DNA from: Helicostylum pulchrum
Lineage: Eukaryota > Mucoromycota > Mucoromycetes > Mucorales > Mucoraceae
Direction: 5' to 3'
NCBI GenBank assembly: GCA_025677825.1
Contig: JAIXMO010000010.1
Span: 1 to 64,000, forward strand
Length of the DNA: 64,000 bases
Part shown: in pieces, positions 26,436-37,801 of the stretch
Layout: the number at the start of each line of letters is the position of its first letter
Position numbering within the stretch: position 1 is the stretch's first letter
Made by a program: the position numbers and the translations under genes
The notes under the pieces: model-generated
Told to the model about the DNA's origin: nothing
The model's database searches: none
The model's input: the letters and a program-made list of their open reading frames with translations, nothing else

Positions 26436-28316
26436 TTATAGTACAAAAAGTAAATTCATATCCATTGGATGGGAAGAAGATAACTGTGGCCTTTGATTAT
26501 ACTTTTGCTTCAATATACCACGAATACTATTCAATAACTGAATATAAGTCTGGTTTCTATTTTCTCGCAGTGCTCTAGTGATAGCATAACTCATAGCGCC
26601 TGTCGCTCTACCCGCCTCATTAGCATCAGCTGACGTTTGATCATCCTTACAGCCAGAAAACATAATGACATCGGCAGCTGATCCCTTTAACTGATTGATC
26701 TTTTCTTTCTTTGCTCCACCGCCGCCACTGATACCACCACTCATAAGACGTGTACCAATTGACATAACAGAAGAGATAGCTCGCGAAGGGTCGCCAGATA
26801 AATATGCTTTACCTGCGTTCTTTAAAGTACTACCTGTGTCTCTTAAAAAGCTTTGCTGCTTTATTGTGCCTTGCGTAGAGTACACGTATGGTAAATCAAG
26901 TGCTGTACCAGAATGACAGGAATCAAAAATAGCCGTCAACCTGCAGCCGGGAACTAGTCTTTTTACCATGATATCATTCATCATCTGATTATTTGGGTTA
27001 AGTAACAAAAAGGTGATTTTTTTACTGCTGTTGTTATATTACTTACATCGTCAACGATTTGACCATAGGTTTCGTGATCTACTGGGTAAATAGTCTCATC
27101 GTACCCGTCATCTTCGTCTCCATCATAGTCTCTCATCTTTAAAGTTATGTTAATAGGGTATTGTCTTACATAAAGAAAACAATACGGTACTTACTCTACC
27201 ACCATGCCCACTGAAATGAAAAAAGAATCTAATAAAACATAACAATTTTAAGAAAATGCGTAGATACTTAATAATACGTGTGCGTTTAAAACTTACGAAT
27301 CATTAGGTCTCGAGTCATGAACTAACCATTGCATGGCACGAATGATATTTTGCTTGGTAGGCATACCTTGAGGATTAGACTGATTATCCGTCAATATAAC
27401 CATATCTTCTTCATGAAAGTTATACATTGTAACCAAGAACTGCTTGATATTTTCAACGTCATTGATACAACCTTTCAATTCAGCAGAAGTACCAAAATAG
27501 TTAATACCAATCAACAATGCTCTTTTTCTTCCCTGACCTATACAAATATTTTTATTAGTCACAAAATACGTTTTTTTTTGTCAGTAAAGTCTCTCTTACA
27601 GTTTGAAAGTTGAAAATTAGGTGGTGGTATATTTCTAAACTTCGGATTGACATGCATCACGTAATCATTAGCATTTGACTGTGGTTGACCATAAGGTACT
27701 ATATATATAAAAGTTTAGAACCAATCAAAAATTATTTTTTTAACCGTTTTACCTGGCTGGGATGATTGGTTGTGCGTAGAATGAGGCGGTTGAGGATAAT
27801 TGGCCTGTGCTAACGTCGGGTCGTTCGGTGTAAACATTGGATCTTGTATTTGTGGTGAATAAGCAGGTGGCATCTATTAAAGTAAAATCATTTTTAGTAT
27901 TATTTTTTTTTCTCTCTCTGCAAAAGTGTGTGTATTTGCATATATATTACATTGCGATCAAATTGCAATGGAGGAGATTGGAAAGCTTGTGGTGAAAGTG
28001 GTGGTGGCATATTATTTTGAGGTGCGTAACCACCGTAAGGTGAAGAAGGTTGTGGTGGGTAACCTTGTTGTTGTTGTTGTTGTTGTTGTTGTGGAGGATA
28101 CCCACCGTGTTGCGGTGGGTAACCTGGCGACGGTTGTTGTTGAGGAGGGTAACCTGGTTGCTGAGGAGGGTAACCTTGTTGCTGAGGTGGATAACCATGT
28201 TGCTGAGGTGGATAACCTTGTTGCTGAGGAGGGTAACCCGGTTGTTGAGGAGGGTAACCTGGTTGTTGTGGTGGTGGGTATCCACCTGTCGTATATCCTT
28301 GTCCTGGAAAATTCAT
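26436..28316 (-). CDS. MCA1: Type I metacaspase with P/Q/Y repeat prodomain
   Basis: Caspase-fold Cys protease (family C14B) cleaving after Arg/Lys, Ca2+-dependent; linked to proteostasis, ageing and death-like responses. Seven exons (28316-27951, 27873-27753, 27698-27600, 27537-27297, 27228-27195, 27136-27047, 26984-26436) give 499 residues. The first ~120 residues form a low-complexity prodomain with about nine GYPPQQ-type repeats and a run of nine Gln. The peptidase domain starts at [14 protein letters not shown]. His284 lies in HFSGHGGR and Cys340 in FDSCHSG, completing the dyad. [16 protein letters not shown] supplies acidic residues of the usual type. The 34-nt exon 5 carries the catalytic His. 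Confidence 0.95.
28051..28280 (-). repeat. Coding tandem repeat of the metacaspase prodomain
   Basis: Degenerate 21-24-bp repeat units encode GYPPQQ-type hexa/heptapeptides, and a GTT run on the plus strand (about 28066-28091) encodes the Gln run. Nearly perfect neighbouring units suggest recent length changes by slippage or unequal exchange. Confidence 0.8.
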
Positions 28317-28754
28317 TTTTAAAAAAGAAAGAGAGAGAGAAAAAGGGAAAATAGTTAGTTTTCTGTTTGTATAAAAATAGATTGACCTCGTCACGTGTGC
28401 CACTCCTTTTGACTTGCTTTATCTTTTGTAAACTAGCATCACTGTTATGATTTCTAACTAATGTTTGTTACTGCTTTTGTTACGAATAAACAGATAGTAA
28501 ACTCTCGTTTTTTTAAGGTTATCTTTTTTTTTTGTCAAGAATAAATGTAACAACTCGAAATTACCTGTCAATTTGGTCTGTAATCCCGATTCAGCAGTAA
28601 TCATTCTAACCTTTTCTAAAGCTTGAACAGCGACAGAACAACCGCCAAGAGTACAATATAAAAGTGGCCCTGGGATATTAGTGGCTTATTTATCGGTGTA
28701 ACTTACAGCGAAACCATTTTTAAATTTTTCGAGTTTTTTTTTTTTTTTTTCTAA
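28317..28754. promoter_or_regulatory. Divergent promoter of MCA1 and SUA5
   Basis: The 438-bp spacer separates two start codons facing apart. A palindromic E-box CACGTG lies at 28392-28397, the core site of bHLH factors (Pho4/Cbf1-like). The SUA5 side ends in a long T-tract just before its ATG. No coding sequence is seen. Confidence 0.5.
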
Positions 28755-30005
28755 ATGCTTTTACGCTCTGCTAATATTAAACCTTTATTTCAACGATTAT
28801 TTTATTCTACAATGTTCAAAACACAAGTCTACAAAGTTAATGTAGAAAATTTTAAATTTGAAAAGAGTACAGGAGTTTTTGCAGATCAGAATGCTAAAAG
28901 CATGATTAGCAATCAACAAGATCAAGAAGCCATTGACAAGGCAGTAGAATTTTTAAAGCAAGGAGAAGCTGTTGGCATTCCAACAGAAACAGTGTATGGA
29001 CTTGCAGCAAACGCCTTGGACGAAAATGCCGTTTCAAAGATTTTTGCAGCAAAGAATAGACCTCAAGACAATCCATTAATTGTTCATGTTTCTTCTATTG
29101 AAATGTTGAAGAGTATTTTACCAAATAATGTAGTACCAGAAGTATATTTACCTGTGATTCGTCAACATTGGCCTGGTCCACTTACCATTATTTTACCCGC
29201 TTCTTCTCTTATCCCTATTTCAGTCACTTGTGGCCATCCAACCGTAGCCATTCGATTCCCTTCTCACCCTGTCGCTCGTAGTTTGATTGAAGCTTGTGGA
29301 TTTCCTTTAGCTGCCCCCTCAGCTAATTCTTCCGGTAAACCTTCACCTACTTTAGCTAGTCACGTCTATCACGATCTTCAAGGTCGTATTCCGTTTATTT
29401 TAGATGGTGGATCATGTAACGTAGGTGTCGAAAGCACAGTATTAGATGGATTACGCAACCCACCTGCCATTTTACGTCCAGGCGGACTTACTTACGAGTT
29501 ACTTAAAAACGTACCTGGTATGGAAAAATTACAAGTTTATAAGAAGCATTTTGTCGACACTGAATTAGAGCAAGCACCTACTACACCTGGTATGAAATAT
29601 CGACATTATTCACCTGAAGCTAAAGTTATTTTAATTGATCGTAAAAATGAATTGGACACTAAATTCAATGATAAATTTGAGCGTGCATTAAGAGATCAAG
29701 TAGAAATAATTCAAAATACAGGTGTCGTTGTATCGAAAGTAGGCATCTTGCGTACAACACAAGATGGTGAAACGGCTATTTGGGAAACAAATACAACACT
29801 ATCAAACAATATTAAATGTTTATCACTTCAAATGGGTCGGTCTGGGCACCCTGAAGAAGTTGCAAGAGGCATGTTTAAGGGTTTGCGCCATTTAGATCAA
29901 AGTGATGTAGACTTGATTTTTGTTGAAGGTATCTCCGAAGACAGAGAAGGCATGGCCGTTATGAATAGATTAAGAAAAGCTGCCTCAATTACTATCGAAG
30001 TTTAA
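28755..30005 (+). CDS. SUA5: Threonylcarbamoyl-AMP synthase Sua5
   Basis: Makes threonylcarbamoyl-AMP from Thr, bicarbonate and ATP for the t6A37 modification of ANN-decoding tRNAs; acts before the KEOPS complex in cytosol and Qri7 in mitochondria. Intronless, 416 residues. The YrdC domain spans about residues 55-245, with GEAVGIPTETVYGLAANA, KNRPQDNPLIVHV, WPGPLTIILPAS, AIRFPSHPVA and AAPSANSSGKPSPT. The C-terminal Sua5 domain follows the linker PTTPGMKYRHYSPEAKV. The first 19 residues are basic with no acids (LLRSANIKPLFQRLFYST) and precede a second in-frame Met, a layout suited to dual mitochondrial/cytosolic targeting by alternative starts. Confidence 0.97.
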   Translation: MLLRSANIKPLFQRLFYSTMFKTQVYKVNVENFKFEKSTGVFADQNAKSMISNQQDQEAIDKAVEFLKQGEAVGIPTETVYGLAANALDENAVSKIFAAKNRPQDNPLIVHVSSIEMLKSILPNNVVPEVYLPVIRQHWPGPLTIILPASSLIPISVTCGHPTVAIRFPSHPVARSLIEACGFPLAAPSANSSGKPSPTLASHVYHDLQGRIPFILDGGSCNVGVESTVLDGLRNPPAILRPGGLTYELLKNVPGMEKLQVYKKHFVDTELEQAPTTPGMKYRHYSPEAKVILIDRKNELDTKFNDKFERALRDQVEIIQNTGVVVSKVGILRTTQDGETAIWETNTTLSNNIKCLSLQMGRSGHPEEVARGMFKGLRHLDQSDVDLIFVEGISEDREGMAVMNRLRKAASITIEV

Positions 30006-30235
30006 TAACAACAACAAAAACAACATTACTTAGAAATTCACATTGTATATTATCACCCCCTCCTCCTCCCCTCTCCCTCTCTTTTTTTTTTAAAAAAAGA
30101 TATTTGTATAAAAAAGAAAAAGAGCTGTTACATTACTAGTTTTCCCTTTTACCGTAAAGAAATACGTATTTTCGTGACTTGCTTGCTAAAAGCAGAAACT
30201 GTCAGAACATGTCAAATAAATAAAAAGTGATTGTT

Positions 30236-31382
30236 TTAATTTATTTTTTCGTTTGCGATCTTTTCTAATTGAAAAGCAGTAACGACAGTAGACTACAAAC
30301 AAAAGAAAATTAGTGTGTGTTTTTTTACATGTATGTACAAGACTTACGGATTTCTTATTCCAACCTAAACGAGTGATGGCATCTTTTGCAGCACTTGCCT
30401 TTGTTAATTTTGTACCTTCTTTTGGCATGGTTAACTCTGGTAACCTTCTAATTTCCTTTCCTTGTTGAAACAAAATCAAAGTTGGTAAATCGAAAGAAGC
30501 AGGATCTTTACTAACACCAAATTCTTCAGCCAAATTAGGATAAACATCAATATCAATTTGACCTAAGTAAAAGCGTAAATATTTTGATTTCTCCAACATA
30601 AACAATTAGAATATTTTTGTTTTACCGAATTTTAAGTGAGGTAAATCATACTCGATTGATAATTTTGCTAATACAGGTTCAAAGTTGAGACAAGTAACAG
30701 ACCAATTGGCATATAACATAACAATCCAATACTTTGAGTCGATTTCTGGCTTTTTAGTTTCTGTTGGCTTTTTAGCTTCTTTTTCGTTAGCATCTAGTTC
30801 AGTAATACGAGGTCCCTTTATTTCATCTACAGGTACTGTCGTTGGTTTCTTTAATTGAACTTTATCTCTAAAAGCAGGTTCATTTAATTCGAAAATCTTT
30901 GTAGGGCCTCTATACCAAGGTTGAGGGAATACGGATGAAAGTACTATAAAAAAAGGATTTTAAAAATTATATTATCGTTATATACTACAATATTATATAT
31001 TACCAATCCAACCAACAGCATATAAAACAGATGACCAAAACCCAAATCGCCAATATATACTACAAAAAGAAAAGAATTTTGTATACAAGATGAAGACGCT
31101 ACACAATTCCTCTGCTGTAGCTGCAACAAAACATTTCCAAACAGACATTACGAATAAAATACAAAAAGTTCTTGGTTCTGTTTCCTAGTACATCCCTCAA
31201 AAACATTAGTTTTTTTTTTCAAATCTCGTTACTTTTTTTTACTTTTTGTTTCTTACTTCCAAGTTAAAAGATTGACCCATAAGTTGGTTAGAACGTGTAA
31301 CAATATAAGAAAGTCCATATGCTAATTGAAGTACATAATATGGATGTAATAATCTCTGTCTCAATTCATTGAGCCCTGTCAT
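30236..31382 (-). CDS. TMX2-like thioredoxin-related transmembrane protein
   Basis: ER/mitochondria-contact thioredoxin-fold membrane protein of the TMX2 type. Five exons (31382-31257, 31184-31004, 30943-30626, 30562-30348, 30292-30236) give 298 residues. The N-terminal half has several hydrophobic segments (VLQLAYGLSYIV, CILFVMSVWKCFVAA, YWRFGFWSSVLYAVGWI). The thioredoxin-like domain begins at KYWIVMLYANWSVTCLNF and includes LKFGQIDIDVYPNLAEEF and the cis-Pro region LPTLILFQQGKE. The usual CxxC is replaced by SVTC, like SNDC of animal TMX2, so a reductase role is doubtful. Exon 2 reads through an apparent GTATAC...TAG segment without a stop, so I kept it unspliced. It converges with SUA5, 230 bp between stops. 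Confidence 0.85.
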
Positions 31383-32192
31383 GTCAAAAAAATAAAATAA
31401 TAAAGAAAGCTAAAAGGATATATTTTATTTTTTTAGTTTCTTTTTTAAACAGTTGTGTTCTACTGGAAACCCAGTCCAAAAATTGGTTGCCAAGTAACAC
31501 TATGAGTTTAATTTCATTACTCCAGACGTTTACATGTGATCATTACTACGTTAATTTGATATAGGTTTGTATTTCCCCCCCCCCCAAAGCTTGGTTCTTA
31601 ATCATCGTGTGTTTCGTTTCTATGGCAATAGAGCATGAGCCCACTGAAGCAAAAGAAGAAGAACAAAAAACCCAGCAATAATTAAAATGCCGAATATCTT
31701 TCTGCAGAAAAAGGATACAGGATCCACTCGGTCAACTAAAGCAACGATTGCCAAAGTGTGTTTTTATTTGTGGTAATGTATATGCTTTTAACTTACCGAA
31801 AGAAACAAAAAGAGAGAGGGAGAGACTTAAAAGTAGTGCGATCCTATACAAAAGATCAAGTTTAGTTGCACTCTGTAGTAAATTCATTATGCTAAAACCC
31901 GGTTTTCATTTTGTGTCGCAATGGAGGCTCATTGTGTTATCTGATATTTCATAAGTGGTAATTTCTTCGCGTAATAAAAACATGTGTTTAAACCCATTCG
32001 ACATGGATTGTTCTTGTTTATTTACTGAGCATCTCCCGAAAAAGTAGTTGGTTACACCAATGTCTATGCATTTTTGTCCCGCTGAAACTCAGGTATACTG
32101 GCAAATGGCAAGCGTAGTAAAGTTATTAAATCGTGTAAGAGAGATAATATTTAACCTGGTTTTATATCATATTTTATATTCAATTAAAGCAT
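31383..32192. other. Intergenic spacer upstream of TMX2-like gene
   Basis: AT-rich spacer with no supported gene. It includes the TMX2-like promoter, a C10 tract near 31576-31585 and a short open frame at 31687 (MPNIFLQKKDTGSTRSTK) that I cannot connect to anything. The 3' end may hold decayed C-terminal sequence of the neighbouring relic: minus-strand LSLLHDLITLLRLPFASIPEFQRDK at about 32147-32073 has no connecting frame. Confidence 0.4.
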
Positions 32193-34440
32193 TCAACTAT
32201 AAGCCATTATTGGAAGCTTTACTTGTTCAATTTGATGAAATTGGTAGGGTGATTTTTTTTCATCATCGAAGACCATAACATAAAATTCGATATCAAAGCC
32301 GCTGAAAGCCATACCGAAAGTCCTAAATTCTTTTCGATCTTTACTCTTCATGATTCGAACATGCAATTGTCGTTTCAAGATCTCAGCTGTTCTGGTTCTG
32401 TCTTCTTCAATCAATTTTTCATAAATTCCTGGGAGTTTGGTCTCCCTGGCGCCAATTTCTACACCGTTTGCCAGTAGTACGAAATCCGTTTGGATTCTTT
32501 TACGTGTAAAGTTTACAGGCAAAGTTGACGTTTTTTTTCCCTTTAATAACATTAAATATAGTTTTATTAGTCTCGTCACCTAACGTAGTATACTAATATT
32601 GACAAGTGCTTACATACCATTTGTATGATAATACATCTTTGGCGGGGAAGATATATTTTGAATATTGTCCACAGTAAACCCAATCTTACTCTTTTCGTGC
32701 GTCCTCTTCTTTTCATCGATGACAGTATCTGTCATGTCACAGAGTAATGTATATAAATGGAGTTGGTCGGGTGTAATGGCAATAGGGGGATGATATGATT
32801 GGTTTTCTTTTACTTTCTAAATTACCTAGTAAATACATAAGATTAATAATGAGGATATAACACTTAAAAATGCCTGTTTTTTTTTACTATACCATTCTCT
32901 CTTCTTTAACCTTGCTATATTCTTCGTCACTTAATATTGTAGGCATCAGTTCATACATTCGTGACGACTCAGTGCTGTAATTTATAAAAGAAATGACCCT
33001 AGTTTTTTTCTTTTCCGTTAATAACATAGTCAATTAATATAACTATTAAAGCTTACCGTCTGTCTTTTTTTGAGGATACGTGAATAGGTGGAGCCCATGA
33101 TAATTTGACGAATCTCATGGTCTTGTACTAGCTTTTTCCTGGAAGTTTCTTGAGGAAGAACCCTATTCTTTTGTATAAAGATAGAGAAAATAAAAATACT
33201 AAACAATAAATTTGAATTCTTCTAAAAAAAAAAAGATAGAATAAATACAGCTTAGGCTGATAAAATGGATCTATTTAATCATTTTTTGGTACACTTGTTT
33301 CATGCAAGAAATTCAAAAAAAATAGAGCGATATTGCAAATCGGTATCAGTAGATGTCTTCACCTTATAGCACTAATAATGTGTAAATAAATCCTGGTTCT
33401 TAGATGCCTGTCATTTATTTCAAGCTTTACGATAGACTAAATTACCTTTTTCCAACCGTAGGCTCGGAGAGAGGGCCGACTCTGGCCTCTTCTGTCAAAT
33501 ATGTTTGGTCGGAGCCATCGCTTATAAAGGAATCTAAATTCTCCAATTGTATGTTAGGTGGATGTGAGCTTTGTTCATCTTCCTCTGCGCCTATGTTTAG
33601 AGCAATATAGTTTAAGTGATGATTAATTACAAGATTTTTTTTTATTTAACTTACAAAATACTCTTTGTCTCTTTGCAGCTCGTGTCTAAGTTGAATTAAT
33701 TATTATTGCTTTAGTTACTTTAATACGCAATAATGCATGTAAAGAAATGTCAATTATTATCAATGTATCATGCCTTTTGAGAATATGCAGCTGTTCTAAC
33801 AGTAACTTTGTATATATATCTCTCTCCGTTTCTTCGTTGATGCTGTATATAAGAGCACAACTTGAGAAATAATCCTTACATGCAGTAGTCTTCAGGAACT
33901 AATATTACAGCATGGATAAGTGAGTATTGCATAACTTACCTAAATGTGGCATGTACCTCGTTCTCATCTTCATTGGTTTTGTTTAGCGATGGATCCATAA
34001 TTCTTGCATTATAGTTCTTCCTTCTCTTAATGTTATTCATAGCTTTTTTAAATCCCTTTATAAGCTCGTCAGGATTTGTAAGGCTATGTTCTCGTAATAC
34101 ATGAACAGTAAGCTGCATAGAATTGAACTTCGTATCATAGTTTCCCTATAGCAATTAAGATGATGTCGAACTTTCGCAGCGCTGGATTTGTAAAGTAGGT
34201 ATAGCAACAAACGAAAGCAAGTATTAAAGTGATAATGTCAAACAAGAAGTACCAGCAGCTAAGAATCCATTGAGCTGTATTATCATTAAGACTTGCAAAA
34301 CTTGAACATACCAGTCCTCCGAATCATGGCCACGAGCTATCATATCTACACGGTTTCTTTTGGTTGATAAAGATCTATATCTTCTTTAGCATGTCTTGTA
34401 CCGTAACCAACCACAATATGTAAAGAACGGCGCCATTCAA
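32193..34440 (-). pseudogene. Degenerate lineage-specific gene with a possible PD-(D/E)XK nuclease signature
   Basis: A chain of coding-like blocks on the minus strand, joined by plausible introns but repeatedly out of frame. From 5' to 3' they include LSTKRNRVDMIARGHDSED (about 34365-34309), YDTKFNSMQLTVHVL to NEDENEVHATFR (about 34139-33939), ERDIYTKLLLEQLHILK, the block GAEEDEQSSHPPN to EPTVGK, QDHEIRQIIMGSTYSRIL, SSRMYELMPTILSDEEY, PPIAITPDQLHLYTLL and TDTVIDEKKRTHEKSKIG. The last block contains TDFVLLANGVEIGARETK, then RTAEILKRQLHVRIM and FRTFGMAFSGFDIEFYVMVF. D...E-x-K in that block resembles a PD-(D/E)XK core. The junction before it is off by one base at a T8 run (32531-32538). No clean start codon is found. 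I call it a pseudogene; sequencing errors in a live gene remain possible. Confidence 0.5.
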
Positions 34441-34774
34441 AAGATAGTTTTTTTTCGGACGATATGTCTTTACGGACAACTGTACTGAGTCTTTTATATA
34501 TTTATATTTAACTAATCTTCATACCAAGTAAGTCGATTAACTTATTCAAAAATAGTGTAACAGGTAAACAATAAAAAATGTGGCGTTTAAAGTTGAGTTT
34601 AAACAGAAGAAGAAAAAGTTTTTTTTTGTTTGTTTAAATAAGACGTAAAAATTGGAAAAGTATTATGAACTTTCTTCTTTTTTTCACCTGGACTTATTTG
34701 GCCTTCACCTTATAAAACCTTTTCTACACCTTAACTTTTGTTAGAAATCCAAACGATAGCCGTCCCTTTGAAAA
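34441..34774. promoter_or_regulatory. RPS0 promoter region
   Basis: Spacer upstream of the ribosomal protein gene. It has poly-T/poly-A tracts near 34619-34628 and a pyrimidine-rich stretch (about 34675-34740) just before the start, as often seen at fungal ribosomal-protein genes. No coding sequence is seen. Confidence 0.45.
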
Positions 34775-35670
34775 ATGTCTCAATTTCCTACTAGTAAGTA
34801 ATATATTTTGTTGCCATGGTTAAAAAAACAACAAAAAAGCTAATCTATTATATAAAAGTTTTGAACCCTACTGAAGAAGACATTCAACTCTTGTTGTCTG
34901 CTCAAGTTCATATTGGTACCAAGAATGCCAACACCCGTATGGCCACTTATATTCATAAACGTCGTGCCGATGGTGTCAACTTGATCAATATTGGCAAGAC
35001 TTGGGAAAAGCTCATTCTTGCAGCTCGTGTTATTGCTTCCATTGAGAACCCTCAAGATATTGTAGTTGTTTCTGCTCGTCCTTATGGTCATCGTGCTGCA
35101 CTCAAGTTCGCCAAGTATATTGGTGCTGAAGCTATTGTGGGTCGTTTCACTCCTGGTACTTTCACCAATTATATTACTCGTTCTTTCCGTGAACCTCGTT
35201 TAGTTATCTGTACCGATCCTCGTTCTGATTTCCAAGCTATCAAGGAAGCTTCTTATGTTAACATTCCTGTTATCTCTCTCGCTGATACTGATGCTTCTCT
35301 TCAATATGTTGATGTTGCTATTCCTACCAACAATAAGGCCAAGCATTCCATTGGTTTGATCTACTGGCTCTTGGCTCGTTCCGTTCTTCGTCTCCGTGGT
35401 TCTTTGGACTACACTACCCCTTGGGATGTTATGGTTGATATGTTCTTCTACCGTGACCCTGAGGAGATTGAAAAGGAGAATGAAGCTACCGCTGAAGATA
35501 CTACCGCTGAATGGGGTGCCACTACCGAAGAAGTCGATTGGACTATTGAAGCTGAAGGACCTGCTGGTATTGCTGCCAGTGCTGGTGAATGGTCTGCTCA
35601 AGCCGATGTTGGTGCTTCCGACTGGGCTGAAGATGTTACCGTCAACAATGTTGTCTCTTCTTGGGATTAA
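34775..35670 (+). CDS. RPS0: 40S ribosomal protein S0 (uS2, laminin-receptor homologue)
   Basis: Cytosolic small-subunit protein uS2, needed for 40S maturation and 18S 3'-end processing. Two exons (34775-34793, 34859-35670) give 276 residues. The first exon codes only MSQFPT plus one base, with the intron right after the start as is common in fungal ribosomal-protein genes. Conserved blocks: [78 protein letters not shown]. The C-terminal tail is acidic and Trp-containing ([29 protein letters not shown]), ending SSWD. Strong codon bias fits high expression. Confidence 0.98.
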
Positions 35671-35816
35671 ATATATTAAAAGAAATGCGATAAACTCCCC
35701 CTCTCACTTTATTTTGATGGGCGAATCCTTTTCCATATAAAAAATAAAATTTTTGTTTGAAAAAAATTTTCTCTTGTTTGTTTTTGTTTTGTTTTCTTTT
35801 AAAAAAAATTAGTAGT

Positions 35817-37455
35817 ATGCCAAAAGACTTGAGTAAGAAAAATAAAAAGAAGGAACCTTTTGTTATTCCACCTGTACCTGATAAACCTCAACAATGTAAG
35901 TTGGATATACTATAATAACAACAAGCAAAAAACTAATAAATTTTGTTAGGTCATTTTTATGTACTTCGTAAAAGAAGATATTGTGGCTTGCCTGCCAAAA
36001 AAACCTTAAATTATTGTGGTGAACATTTAATAGCTCACCCTGATAATGAAGGAGCTGAAGTTCGTAAGCGTATCCCTTGTCCATATGATAATTCACAGTA
36101 AGGAAACCAACCAAAAAAAAAAAGATATTCGCATAAAACTTACTTTATTTATTATAGCACTATTTTTGAGAAAGATCTCGAAGTTCACTTAAAGACACGT
36201 TGCAATGCACGCCCTAGAGAATCACCAGCTTGTCATTCACTTAATGTCAATTGTACGTTGCCTTTATCACAAGAAGAATTAGACTTTCAAAAAAACATTT
36301 ATTCCCATCAAAACATGTTTGTTCAACCTTGGCTTGCTCGAGTTCAATTAAAAGAGTTAAAAAAAGAGGATTTGGATTCAGTTATTTCCAAAGTATCTGC
36401 TGCTTATGATAAACACGTATCTACAATTGAAAAGCAAATTTTAAGTCACCCTTCAGCCGAAAAGAGAAGATGTTCTATCAAGAACTCGAAACACTTGGAT
36501 CAATTATCTTCTTTAATGGGCCATATGGAACTCAACGGTATGTTGAAGGATAAGACTGCATGTTTTGTAGAATTTGGTGCTGGTAAAGGTGATTTATCGA
36601 GTTATGTAAAGAAGGCACTTCAAGAAGAAAACGGTGAAGCTACTTATTTGTTATTAGATCGTAAAACAGTTCGTAACAAGGCTGATATGGGATTGCAAGG
36701 TCAATCCGAGAACAAATCTACTGTACAACGTGTCTTGATTGATATTAAAGATTTGGATCTCTCTGCAGTTGAATGTATTGAAAATAACGATAAAAAGGTT
36801 GTAGCTGTATCTAAACATTTATGTGGTTGCGCTACTGACATCTCGTTAGTAAGTTTAGTGCACTATGTTGAGCATGAAAAATCAATCGGTCGAAGGTAAA
36901 TATATATATATATTCATTGTTTACCCTGCATATATTTTCTTTTTTTGCTGATCCCAATACATTTAAATAGTGATTCAATTACTGGTATCATTATCGCACT
37001 TTGTTGTCATCAACTTTGTCGTTATGAAATGTATCCCAACATAGAATACTTGAACTCAATTGGATTATCGAAAGAGGAATTTGAAAGAATGAGTAAGATG
37101 AGTAGTTGGGCTACATGTAGTGTAACTAAACCAGAACTCGAGGAAGGTGCCGAAGAAGACGATCATGAGGATCAAATAGATGAAGACAATGACGACCAAA
37201 CATCGTAAGTAAAAAAGAGAAAAAAAACATATGTACCATTTCTAACGTCTCCTAATTAAAAAAAAAAGAAACCACTTTTCTGGTCTTGATTATAAACAAC
37301 GTGAAGAGATTGGATACAAGTGTAAACGCGTAATTGACGCCGGTCGTGTCCAATATTTGGAAAAGTACGGATTTGATGTCAAATTAGTTTATTATGTAGA
37401 CTCCGTGACCAGTTTAGAGAATTGTGCATTAATAGCTACCCCTAAAAAAGCATAG
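35817..37455 (+). CDS. TRM13: tRNA:m4X methyltransferase Trm13
   Basis: 2'-O-methyltransferase for position 4 in the acceptor stem of tRNA-Gly, -His and -Pro (yeast Trm13; CCDC76 in animals), using AdoMet. Five exons (35817-35895, 35950-36097, 36158-36895, 36971-37204, 37269-37455) give 461 residues. A basic N-terminus leads to two zinc fingers: a Trm13-type finger (CHFYVLRKRRYCGLPA ... CGEH) and a CHHC finger (IPCPYDNSH ... HLKTRCN). The Rossmann domain contains FVEFGAGKGDLS (AdoMet site), LLLDRKTVRNKAD and the conserved SKHLCGCATD, then ALCCHQLCRYE. An acidic insertion (about residues 370-398) precedes the last block YLEKYGFDVKLVYYV. Confidence 0.94.
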
Positions 37456-37801
37456 AACTACTTTTCTTTTTGTAAAAAAAAAAAATATGTAGACATGTGT
37501 ACTGTAATATAATAAAAATGAGTAAGTTTAGAGATGATTACATTCACATGTTCGTTTTTTTTATGAATATTAAGAGACACATGCCGCTATGCGCGAGAAA
37601 GTGTCGATTGTGTACATGGAATTATTTTCAAAAACATGATAACCTTTATTTGTTTGATTTCAGCTTTTAAGGTTGCACATGCGTTTACCGCAATGTTTAA
37701 AGCTGGTGTACATATACCAGGATAAAAGTACTATTTATACGCTCTCCCGTTTCCGCTGCTCTCTTTTTCTCCTTCTTATCTTTTTTTATAAGTTCACCTT
37801 T
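37456..37801. other. Spacer between TRM13 and the MFS gene
   Basis: Tandem intergenic region with TRM13 3' flank and MFS promoter. A pyrimidine-rich stretch (about 37741-37785) precedes the MFS start. No other feature seen. Confidence 0.4.

Noticed and set aside
27926..28354. Plus-strand open frames of Val/Leu/Trp repeats
   Set aside because: They are the complement of the metacaspase GYPPQQ repeat and have no independent support.
31051..31078. A 28-nt GTATAC...TAG intron in the TMX2-like gene
   Set aside because: Reading through keeps the frame and gives a plausible TM segment; 28 nt is too short.
32353..32365. A tRNA B-box-like GATTCGAAC
   Set aside because: It sits inside the decayed nuclease-like block and no cloverleaf can be drawn around it.
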